Assembly (NCBI RefSeq): GCF_041429795.1
Contig: NZ_CP163424.1
Span: 124,001-188,000 of the forward strand
Source of the DNA: Algimonas porphyrae
GTDB lineage: Bacteria > Pseudomonadota > Alphaproteobacteria > Caulobacterales > Maricaulaceae
Direction of reading: 5' to 3'
DNA length: 64,000 nt
In this document: piece after piece, positions 57,224 through 64,000 of the stretch
Position numbering within the stretch: the stretch's first letter is position 1
Layout: every line of letters begins with the position of its first letter
The notes under the pieces: model-generated
What the model saw: only the letters and a program-made list of their open reading frames with translations
Databases searched by the model: none
Told to the model about the DNA's origin: nothing
Translations under genes and position numbers: made by a program

Positions 57224-59061
57224 GTTCCACTGTCCCTGAGACGACGGATCGGCGGCAACAGGCCCGACCCTTCCGGTGCAGCATCCAGCCTCGCATTGCG
57301 GACGTCGATATTGATATAGGTTTTAAGTCCGTGACTGGCGGAAAAAGCATAGGTGAAACCGGATGCATCGACGGGGATTGGAAACGTCCAGGTCAGATCA
57401 TCCTGCCCGTCCTCGATAACCTGCTCTCCGAGAAAGTAGCAGTTCTCCTTTCCGTCGGCGTCGATCCAGAGCATGGCCGCATCCACGATCGTGTTCGGCG
57501 CAGCCTGGAAATCCATGCTCAACCGCGCCATGCGATCATCCGCATCATTCCCGGCCGGCTGAAAATGTTTCTGAAACCGCATGATGTAATGTTCGAAGAA
57601 ACCATCCCGCGCAGGCGATCGTTCCAGATACCATTTGGACCGCCCGAGCCGGCACTGGAACAGGGTTCTGAACCCCGTGTGCAGTTCGCCCGTCGTTACG
57701 GTGAAACCTGACGCGATGGGCATGCGTGTCTGCAAACTGTCATCCGAGCCGCCATCGCGCATGAGCAGGCGGCTACCCGGAGACGCCAGATCGATCTTGC
57801 GGCAGAACCAGTCAAGCTCGTGACAATCCGTACCGATCATGATCGTCCCGCCATCCTGATCGATATCACGGTCCAGACGCGGCTTGAAGTCGAACGCCAT
57901 AAAGCGTTCGAACCCCTCGACGGGCGGACTGTCTATGCGCAGCGCCGTGCCTGTCTTGAATCCGCACAAGTCCAGACCGAAGACGGACGCATAGCCTGAC
58001 GCCGTTCCCCCGTTCATGACGAGGATGCGGTAGCTGCGGGTCGTCGACAGGAAGGAGGCCTGTGCCTCGACATTCAATGTCCCCTTGTCGGGCGACAGGA
58101 TGGCGTCCCAGATCCGGCGTGAAGAGACAGCGCCGAGACGATCATATTCGTAAAGCCAGATTTCGAGAAAGCCTTCGCCTTCGACGTCAAAGGTCATCTT
58201 CACATTATCGATGGCGTTGGGATCGATCTGCGTTGCCGGCGCCAGATGCAACGGGCCATAGCCGGACAGCAAGCCGATACGGTCGAGCATGTTCTCGGTC
58301 CAAGCCAGAATCAGCGTACCATCGTCCAGAGCACCCGCGCCGAACGGCTCCGTTATACGGCCATTGCGAAGCGACATTTCGTCTTCGAAGATGGTAAAGG
58401 TCTGTAGATTTGCCGTATCAAGCTCGGGTTCGAACAGACCGCCTGCCGTCTCGAATGTCGTGCGGGCCCCGATGATGCCCTGCGCCCAATTCTGCGTCTG
58501 CGGCTGCGGCACACACTGCCAGTCCTGCGGTGTCTCATACAGCTCGTAGATGCGCATGGCCGAATGGACATAAAGCTCGCGCGAATAGGTCGGATCCCCG
58601 ATGACCCTTGCCACAGGTGTATTATAGAGCGTCGCCGGCATGTAGTTCGGCACGAATATATGGGTAATGCCCAGACTTTTCAGATAGTCGAAGGCGGCGG
58701 CCTTGGTCTCCGCGGTTTCATAGAGATCGATGATCTTGGGATCGAAATCATAAACCCAGTTATTATCGACGTAATAGGCGAATTCGGCCTGACGATAGAC
58801 CAGGACCTTGTCATCATCCGACAGGTTCCGATTGACCCAGTCGACGACGAGCGCGCCCGGAAAATTATTGTTGTCGAGCGCTTCATTTTCATCCGCACTC
58901 CAGATCGCCGCAAACTCCATATTAACGAAGGTCCGCCCCAGAGCCTGCATGAATGTCTGTCTGGCCGTCAGGGCGGCTGCGAATACGAACAGGACGAGCG
59001 CGAGCCATTTCAGCTGCGTCTTTCGGCGCTCCGACACACGGCCATAGGAGGCCGTGGCCAT
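57220..59061 (-). CDS. One-TM periplasmic partner of the GT-C transferase
   Basis: A 613-residue protein of no named family. One membrane helix (WLALVLFVFAAALTA) is followed by a soluble region: NNNFPGALVVDWVNRNLSDD and SLGITHIFVPNYMPATLYN form an alpha/beta segment like the periplasmic C-terminal domains of PMT/ArnT-type GT-C enzymes, then come beta-sandwich-like segments that may bind glycans. The ATG at 59061, with GGAG/GAGG upstream, starts 22 bases after the GT-C stop; an upstream start at 59142 would overlap that gene. The gene pair looks like a GT-C enzyme split into its membrane and soluble halves. Confidence 0.75.
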   Translation of the reverse strand: MATASYGRVSERRKTQLKWLALVLFVFAAALTARQTFMQALGRTFVNMEFAAIWSADENEALDNNNFPGALVVDWVNRNLSDDDKVLVYRQAEFAYYVDNNWVYDFDPKIIDLYETAETKAAAFDYLKSLGITHIFVPNYMPATLYNTPVARVIGDPTYSRELYVHSAMRIYELYETPQDWQCVPQPQTQNWAQGIIGARTTFETAGGLFEPELDTANLQTFTIFEDEMSLRNGRITEPFGAGALDDGTLILAWTENMLDRIGLLSGYGPLHLAPATQIDPNAIDNVKMTFDVEGEGFLEIWLYEYDRLGAVSSRRIWDAILSPDKGTLNVEAQASFLSTTRSYRILVMNGGTASGYASVFGLDLCGFKTGTALRIDSPPVEGFERFMAFDFKPRLDRDIDQDGGTIMIGTDCHELDWFCRKIDLASPGSRLLMRDGGSDDSLQTRMPIASGFTVTTGELHTGFRTLFQCRLGRSKWYLERSPARDGFFEHYIMRFQKHFQPAGNDADDRMARLSMDFQAAPNTIVDAAMLWIDADGKENCYFLGEQVIEDGQDDLTWTFPIPVDASGFTYAFSASHGLKTYINIDVRNARLDAAPEGSGLLPPIRRLRDSGT

Positions 59062-59083
59062 GCCTCGGCTCCAGGTGAACGCT

Positions 59084-60655
59084 TTAGCGGTCCACTGCCG
59101 GATCGTCTGCACGATGACGTGCAAATGCAAGTATCTTAGCATAGACCTTTCCTCCTCCGACGGCGGCTATGACGACCAGAAACGGCATGATCGTCAGCAT
59201 GTAGCGAATATTCTTGATGATCATGTCGACGCCCAAGGACATCGTCAAAATCGCCAGCGCGTAGAATACACCGGCCCCCATGATCATCACGCGGCCCATC
59301 ACGTTGCGCCAGATCGACTTGGCGAATGCAAGCAGCGAAAAAAGGGCCAGGAAGTGGACGAACCCGTAAAGCGTGGGCGCATAGAACCAGACCAGAAGGC
59401 CGTTCTGAATCCGCTGCCCCAGCGTGACCAAGTCGCGGCGGAAGCGGACATCCGTCTTGTGATCGACCTGAGGCAACTCCCAGATCGGCTCGGTATCGTG
59501 CAAGGGAACACCGTAATCGATCGTATTCTGGACATACTGACCGGCCCCCAGCAACAAAGCGATCACACCGAACACGGTGCAAACCGCACAGCGGCGCCAG
59601 AAGCTGGACCGCGTCGTGAAGAAATAGGCGAACTGTGTGAAAGGTAGCAGAAGAAGGCCGATAGAATGAGCGAACATCCCCAGACCAACCGCAATGCCCG
59701 TCAATAGAACGGGCGGGGCGAACAGTCCCGGATCGCGCAACACATCGCCTTTACTGTCGTCCCGCTCCGCTCCGCGACTGCGCTCCCAGACCAGCAGGCG
59801 GGCGGCAAAAACGAAGCCCAGACCGAAGAGGGCGATCCGCATAGGGTCGATGTGAAAGGCCACGATCAGGGATACATAAAAGGGGACGCCGAAGGTCAGA
59901 AGCAGGGCGAGTGCGCCCGCCATGTCGCGCGCATCCCGGTCGCGACCCGTCTGCGTACGACCAATGACGAGACTCGCTTCGCGCGCGACTAGGACCATCA
60001 GGGCCACAAATGCGAACATGTAGTAGAAGTTGATGAATCGCAGAACCCGGGACGATTCTGCAGCACCTTGCCAGAAATAGCTGAACACGATCATCATGTG
60101 CAGCGCGGGCGGGTGAGCGGACCGGGCGTAGAAACCCTGATCGTTGGACGGATCGAGTGGATAATTCGCCAGCGAGCGGTCGTAATAGATGACTTCCGCC
60201 AAAGAGGCATATTCAAGCGGGTCGCTGGCCATCATCGGCATGCCCAGCGCATGTATGGACGTGATCAGCAACAGGATCGATCCACCCAGCCAGATGAAGG
60301 CCACGGTCCAGGCCCGTCGGTCGTAACTATCCTTCGGAAAACCGAACAGACCTGCCGGTATCCTGGATACCGTAGCAGCGACGATCTCGGTCAGCCCCCT
60401 CCAGTGCAGGATCATCACGATCATAAGAGGCAGAAGGGACAGGCCGATATAGGCCGGGGCGCTCATACCCGGCAGGAACCGCAATAAAACCCATTGAATC
60501 CAGGCCAGCGCTATTGGGCCGAGCGGAGCCGCACAGACGAAATTGGCCCGGGCCGTGGCGAAAGGAAACTTCCAGCGCTGAAAGACGGCCGCAAACGACA
60601 ACGCGGCGAGCAGGTAACACCCCAGAAATCCGGCAATGGACAATCCAATCGGCAT
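59084..60655 (-). CDS. GT-C type membrane glycosyltransferase
   Basis: A 523-residue polytopic protein with about eleven membrane helices, like family 39/83 (ArnT, PMT) glycosyltransferases that take sugar from polyprenyl phosphate on the periplasmic side. The first large loop has SDPLEYASLAEVIYYD, including the acidic Asp and Glu expected for catalysis, and SAHPPALHMMI. It lacks a long C-terminal soluble domain, which the next gene may provide. The order WbpG-like, GT-C, soluble partner, LPG-TM and GT2 suggests an envelope-glycan assembly line. Confidence 0.82.
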   Translation of the reverse strand: MPIGLSIAGFLGCYLLAALSFAAVFQRWKFPFATARANFVCAAPLGPIALAWIQWVLLRFLPGMSAPAYIGLSLLPLMIVMILHWRGLTEIVAATVSRIPAGLFGFPKDSYDRRAWTVAFIWLGGSILLLITSIHALGMPMMASDPLEYASLAEVIYYDRSLANYPLDPSNDQGFYARSAHPPALHMMIVFSYFWQGAAESSRVLRFINFYYMFAFVALMVLVAREASLVIGRTQTGRDRDARDMAGALALLLTFGVPFYVSLIVAFHIDPMRIALFGLGFVFAARLLVWERSRGAERDDSKGDVLRDPGLFAPPVLLTGIAVGLGMFAHSIGLLLLPFTQFAYFFTTRSSFWRRCAVCTVFGVIALLLGAGQYVQNTIDYGVPLHDTEPIWELPQVDHKTDVRFRRDLVTLGQRIQNGLLVWFYAPTLYGFVHFLALFSLLAFAKSIWRNVMGRVMIMGAGVFYALAILTMSLGVDMIIKNIRYMLTIMPFLVVIAAVGGGKVYAKILAFARHRADDPAVDR

Positions 60656-60685
60656 AGCGCGCCCCCTTCCCCTGTCGAGCCGATG

Positions 60686-61837
60686 CTAGCCGAGGAATTT
60701 CAGGTAGAGAAGACGGGGAATGATACCGAGCCGCGACGCAATGTCGATCGGCAGTTTCATCAGGCGGATCAAGGGGTAGTAGGACTTGTAGTCCCGGAAG
60801 CTCTTGACCGGACGATCGACCAGTTCGTTGAACTGATCAACGGTCAGATTGAATTTCTCCGCTACATAACCGATCAATGTCGGGTCATAGGGATAGATGT
60901 CCTTGACCCCGTCTAGCGCTTCTTCGCGGGTCATGTAACCCGAACGGATCATGGCGGAGTTTTCCGTGCGGCGCTTGTCGACATGGAACTTGCGCGGCAG
61001 CAGATAGGACTGGATGAACTTGGTATAGGTCGATTCGTGGTGGTGGCCACCATAGTTGCGCCAACCCAACTCGGCCTGGATCTTCTTGTCCACGACGCGC
61101 TTGTCGTAGGGGAAGTAGTTGAGGATCGGCACCACTTTGACGCGGTGGATAAAGTGGAATTTCAGATAGTCCCACAGGTTGAAGTTCTGGAAATCCTTGA
61201 TCGGAACCGTGCCGAAGGTTTCTTGCACGTCGCGAATGTAGCGACCGTCCATATAGGTCCAGTCTTTGGGCGCAATGCCTTCCGTGCGGAAGGAGTGGCC
61301 GTTGAAAATGTACTTCACGCCTTCCTTGACGGCGAGCTTGTGCATCACCGTATGAATGGCGACATCGGTCGGCACTTCGACGTCGGGTGTCGAGGCCTTC
61401 AGAAAGGCATGCTGAATATCGCGGAATTCGTCCCAGTCGGCGACGTAGGTTTCGAGATCGATATCGAGAATTTCGCAGGCATTATGGACATTGGACACGG
61501 CGATGGCGGAGTTCCAGCCATTGTCGAAGTGAACGGCCAGCGGGCGCAGACCCAGCGTCTTGCAGGCCAGGAGAAGCGTCCAGGTGCTGTCGCGCCCGCC
61601 GCTCGTGCCGCAAATCACGTCATATTTCTTGCCCTCGCCGGCCTTCTTAATGTCAGCGACAAGCCGGTCCAGTTCCGCCTTGCCACGCTCATCAAGCGGA
61701 TAGCGGGCCTCCATGACGTCGTGCATTTCGCAGAAATTGCACTCGCCGTTCTGGTCGAACCGGATCGTCGGCACGGTCGTATCCATGATACAGCGCGTAC
61801 ATATCTGATACGGGCGGTCTGGGTTGATCATGTCCAT
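60686..61837 (-). CDS. N-acetyl sugar amidotransferase (WbpG/PseA-like)
   Basis: A 383-residue ATP-pyrophosphatase-type enzyme. It has a zinc-binding cysteine knuckle (ICTRCIMDTTVPTI, CNFCEMHD) and the PP-loop ICGTSGGRDSTWTLL. In Pseudomonas WbpG, with HisH2 and HisF2, this activity turns an N-acetyl group of a nucleotide-linked sugar into an acetamidino group using ammonia from glutamine. The gene lies directly downstream of hisF2- and hisH2-like genes (gap of five bases), which fits that pathway exactly. Confidence 0.93.
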   Translation of the reverse strand: MDMINPDRPYQICTRCIMDTTVPTIRFDQNGECNFCEMHDVMEARYPLDERGKAELDRLVADIKKAGEGKKYDVICGTSGGRDSTWTLLLACKTLGLRPLAVHFDNGWNSAIAVSNVHNACEILDIDLETYVADWDEFRDIQHAFLKASTPDVEVPTDVAIHTVMHKLAVKEGVKYIFNGHSFRTEGIAPKDWTYMDGRYIRDVQETFGTVPIKDFQNFNLWDYLKFHFIHRVKVVPILNYFPYDKRVVDKKIQAELGWRNYGGHHHESTYTKFIQSYLLPRKFHVDKRRTENSAMIRSGYMTREEALDGVKDIYPYDPTLIGYVAEKFNLTVDQFNELVDRPVKSFRDYKSYYPLIRLMKLPIDIASRLGIIPRLLYLKFLG

Positions 61838-61842
61838 GACGA

Positions 61843-62646
61843 TTAGTTCCCGTGAACCATGGTTTCGGAGTTCGCCGGAAGGATGTCCCCGTCCAGCGCT
61901 GCATTGAGGCGCAGTCGCGTTGGATAATTGACCAGAACCGCGCGGCGGCGACCGTAGAAAACGAACATGCTACCCGCCGTCAACGCATGCGCGCCCGCAT
62001 CGATCGCCGGCTTGAAATGGCCCAACCCACCAGCGCCGCCATTGGCGATAACGGGAATGGACACGGCGTCGGCGACGGCCTTGATCAGGTCGGTATCGTA
62101 ACCCTCGCGCCGACCCTCGCGGTCGATCGAGGTGATCAGCAGCTCACCCGCGCCGCGGGATTCCATTTCTCGCACATGATCGATTAGATCGACCGCCTCG
62201 GGCGTCTTGGCATTGGTCGAATAAACCGAATATCCGCCCTGCCCGTCGGATTTGGCATCAACGGAGGCGACGACGGCCTGGTTTCCATATTGATCGGCGA
62301 CATCCGTCACCAAGCCCGGATTGGTGAATGTCGCTGTGTTCAGAACAACCTTCTCCGCCCCATTATCCATAACTGCCTTGGCCTGATCGAGACGATCGAT
62401 ACCGCCTCCGGCTGATAGTGGCATCATGCATTCGGTTGCCACCTTGTCGACAAGCTTGGGCGAGATGGCCCGGCCTTCGGCACGCGCGCCGATGTCGAGC
62501 AGGCTGAGTTCGTCGACCTCCGCATCATTATAGATGCGTGTCGCGTTGAGGACATCGCCCAGATAGGTGTGATCATCGAACCCGACACCCTTGTAGATGC
62601 CGCGCCCGCGATAGAGCAGAGTTGGGAAAACGCGTACCTGTTGCAT
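61843..62646 (-). CDS. HisF2-type cyclase subunit for sugar amidination
   Basis: A 267-residue TIM-barrel protein of the HisF group. The opening FPTLLYRGRGIYKGVGF replaces the IPCLDV of true HisF: the catalytic Asp11 is lost, while the second catalytic-region Asp (ASVDAK) remains. This is what is expected of the HisF2 paralogue that channels ammonia in WbpG systems rather than making imidazole glycerol phosphate. The start at 62646 (MQQVRVFP) is chosen because the upstream in-frame extension overlaps hisH2 and has no family sequence. It is next to hisH2, four bases downstream. Confidence 0.92.
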   Translation of the reverse strand: MQQVRVFPTLLYRGRGIYKGVGFDDHTYLGDVLNATRIYNDAEVDELSLLDIGARAEGRAISPKLVDKVATECMMPLSAGGGIDRLDQAKAVMDNGAEKVVLNTATFTNPGLVTDVADQYGNQAVVASVDAKSDGQGGYSVYSTNAKTPEAVDLIDHVREMESRGAGELLITSIDREGRREGYDTDLIKAVADAVSIPVIANGGAGGLGHFKPAIDAGAHALTAGSMFVFYGRRRAVLVNYPTRLRLNAALDGDILPANSETMVHGN

Positions 62647-62650
62647 CGTA

Positions 62651-63271
62651 TCAGCCCTTGGTGGCGTAATTCTTGAGAAGTGCGAGACCGTTACGGTGGC
62701 TTTTTTCAGGGTGGAATTGCGTCCCGTAGACGCGTTTCTTCTGAACCGCAGCGGCAAAGCTACCACCGTAATTCCCGACACCGATAATCGCCTTGGGATC
62801 CGCGTCCGCGGCCCGGAAAGAATGGGTGAAGTAGAAGCGCGGATTGGGCTCCATACCCTCAAACAGAACCGAATCGCGTGTTTCGATTTCTGCAAAACCG
62901 ACATGTGGAACACGCAGAGGAGCCCCTTCGAACTCAGACGAGAATCGCGACACGCGACCCTTGATAAAGCCTAGCCCGTCCGTGAAATCCCCTTCTTCGG
63001 AACCGTCGAACAGCATCTGCATGCCGACACAAATACCCAGTAAGGGCTTGCCGTCCTTGACGGCCTTTTCCAGCGCGCCGCGCATCCCCGATGCATTGAA
63101 GGCGCTCATGCAGGCCCGGAAGTGACCGACACCGGGCAGAAGCAGACGCTCTGCAGCCTCGATACCGGATGGATCCGTTACCATCTGCGCATCGACACCA
63201 ACCCGGTCCAGCGACCGCTGCAGCGATCGGAGGTTTCCTATGCCATAATTGATCACGGCGAATGACGTCAT
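62651..63271 (-). CDS. HisH2-type glutamine amidotransferase
   Basis: A 206-residue class I glutaminase. It starts FAVINYGIGNLRSLQRSLD, has the nucleophile Cys in LLGICVGMQML and the His-Glu pair in TQFHPEKS. It frees ammonia from glutamine and passes it through the HisF2 barrel to the WbpG-like enzyme. The ATG at 63271 has an AGGTG site and the normal family start. It is the first gene of the glycan cluster within this window. Confidence 0.93.
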   Translation of the reverse strand: MTSFAVINYGIGNLRSLQRSLDRVGVDAQMVTDPSGIEAAERLLLPGVGHFRACMSAFNASGMRGALEKAVKDGKPLLGICVGMQMLFDGSEEGDFTDGLGFIKGRVSRFSSEFEGAPLRVPHVGFAEIETRDSVLFEGMEPNPRFYFTHSFRAADADPKAIIGVGNYGGSFAAAVQKKRVYGTQFHPEKSHRNGLALLKNYATKG

Positions 63272-63391
63272 GATAAGCACCTGATAATATGTCGGTGAAT
63301 GTTGTCGCCTCACCCGAGGACGAACGTTTGGGGCTCATAGAGCAGCCGACCGTCAACTGCAAGCCGGATAAGCGCGCCCTTTATTCGCGAT

Positions 63392-64000
63392 TCATGCTCC
63401 TTCTGTGTCCCGTTTGATCATCTGTTTGATGTTGCGCGCCGCTTGGCGAATACGTTGCTCGTTCTCGACCAGCGCAATCCGCACATAGCCCTCGCCATTC
63501 TCGCCGAAACCATTGCCGGGAGAGACCGCGACCGAGGCATTGCGCATCAGATATTTAGAAAATTTCAGTGATCCCATCTCCTTATAGGCGTCCGGCAACG
63601 GAACCCACGCGAACATGGAGGCATCGGGCGACGGAACCTCCCACCCCGCCCGCGCGAAGCTTTCCACCATCACATCGCGCCGCGCCTTGTAGGTCGCGCG
63701 CGCCTCCGCGACCGGTTCCTGCGGCCCGTCGAGCGCCGCGCAGGCCGCGACCTGAATGGGTGTGAAGGCCCCGTAGTCGAGATAGGACTTGACCCGCGTC
63801 AGTGCCGCAATCAGCCTCTCGTGGCCAACGGCAAAGCCCATGCGCCAGCCTGCCATCGAATAGGTCTTGGACAGCGATGTCGTCTCGACGGCGAGAATAT
63901 CGCGCGCACCCGGCACTTCAAAAATGGAATGCGGCGGATCAGTGAAGTAGATTTCCGAATAAGCCAGATCAGACAAGATGATGATATCATTGGCTTTTGC
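63392..64000 (-). CDS. Class I/II aminotransferase, 3' part
   Basis: C-terminal two-fifths or so of a PLP-dependent aminotransferase; the 5' part is beyond the right window edge. The PLP lysine is seen in SLSKTYSMAGWRMGFAVG, with LSDLAYSE as the Asp/Tyr cofactor-binding strand upstream and GEGYVRIALVENEQRIRQAA as the substrate-binding Arg region. The subgroup is the AlaC/LL-diaminopimelate aminotransferase-like one. The substrate cannot be fixed from this part. It lies 120 bases upstream of hisH2 and may or may not share its operon. Confidence 0.92.
   Translation of the reverse strand, partial: AKANDIIILSDLAYSEIYFTDPPHSIFEVPGARDILAVETTSLSKTYSMAGWRMGFAVGHERLIAALTRVKSYLDYGAFTPIQVAACAALDGPQEPVAEARATYKARRDVMVESFARAGWEVPSPDASMFAWVPLPDAYKEMGSLKFSKYLMRNASVAVSPGNGFGENGEGYVRIALVENEQRIRQAARNIKQMIKRDTEGA

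Noticed and set aside
62647-62913. Upstream extension of the HisF2 frame by 89 codons
   Set aside because: It runs inside the HisH2 coding region and has no HisF-like sequence; MQQVRVFP at 62646 is the normal start.

Overview
The window looks like a chromosomal segment of an aerobic, GC-rich alphaproteobacterium, most likely from the Caulobacterales/Maricaulales side of the class. The evidence is a short SDHAF4/DUF1674 protein, a ScsB-type DsbD relative followed by a periplasmic redoxin, the rsmB / rpe / heparinase-like / purH neighbourhood, a large TonB-dependent receptor and many small lipoproteins. The genus assignment is inference; no rRNA gene is present.

Layout. 1-4.1 kb: 3' end of an erythromycin-esterase-like gene, a bidirectional terminator, a periplasmic thiol-redox operon and an orphan gene. 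4.1-13.2 kb (mostly minus strand): purH, a WbpM/CapD-type nucleotide-sugar dehydratase overlapping a heparinase-II/III-like gene, rpe, a repeat-rich lipoprotein and rsmB with a long basic Gly/Lys/Arg tail. 13.3-15.6 kb: SDHAF4 and two proline-rich exported repeat proteins. 15.6-24.6 kb: pyrF with an SDR, a lipoprotein, a fatty-acid-hydroxylase-family protein, a LemA/DUF2207 pair, small envelope proteins, an MscS channel, and a MarR regulator facing a small gene across a perfect 24-bp palindrome. 24.6-37.1 kb: gyrB translationally coupled to a lipoprotein gene, a small acidic protein divergent from a 1000-residue TPR-CHAT lipoprotein, an MFS exporter, a methyltransferase-fold lipoprotein, an NDUFA9-like protein, a frameshifted sirtuin gene, an outer-membrane beta-barrel and an Asp/Glu racemase.

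37.15-43.06 kb is a small A+T-richer integrative island. It begins at the 3' end of tRNA-Leu(CAG), carries a P4-type tyrosine integrase, an AlpA/Xis-like HTH protein, two uncharacterised proteins and an IS3-family element with a clear -1 slippery site. It ends at an imperfect copy of the tRNA 3' end.

43.2-54.9 kb is accessory and partly decayed: a chimeric, frameshifted SDR-start/NTF2-like/SMP-30 gene, a DUF4440-type lipoprotein, a zinc alcohol dehydrogenase, an SDR with an SnoaL-like protein, a SARP/TPR regulator, and a LysR regulator divergent from a TonB receptor that is followed by gene remnants. 55.2-63.3 kb is a minus-strand surface-glycan cluster: HisH2, HisF2 and WbpG-like proteins (amidination of an N-acetylated sugar), a GT-C membrane glycosyltransferase with a separate one-TM soluble partner, an LPG-synthase/flippase-like membrane protein and a GT2 transferase. 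The window ends inside a class I/II aminotransferase gene.

The items most worth following up are the lipid-anchored TPR-CHAT protein with its divergent acidic small protein, the split GT-C system, the chimeric SDR/SMP-30 gene and the island cargo proteins.
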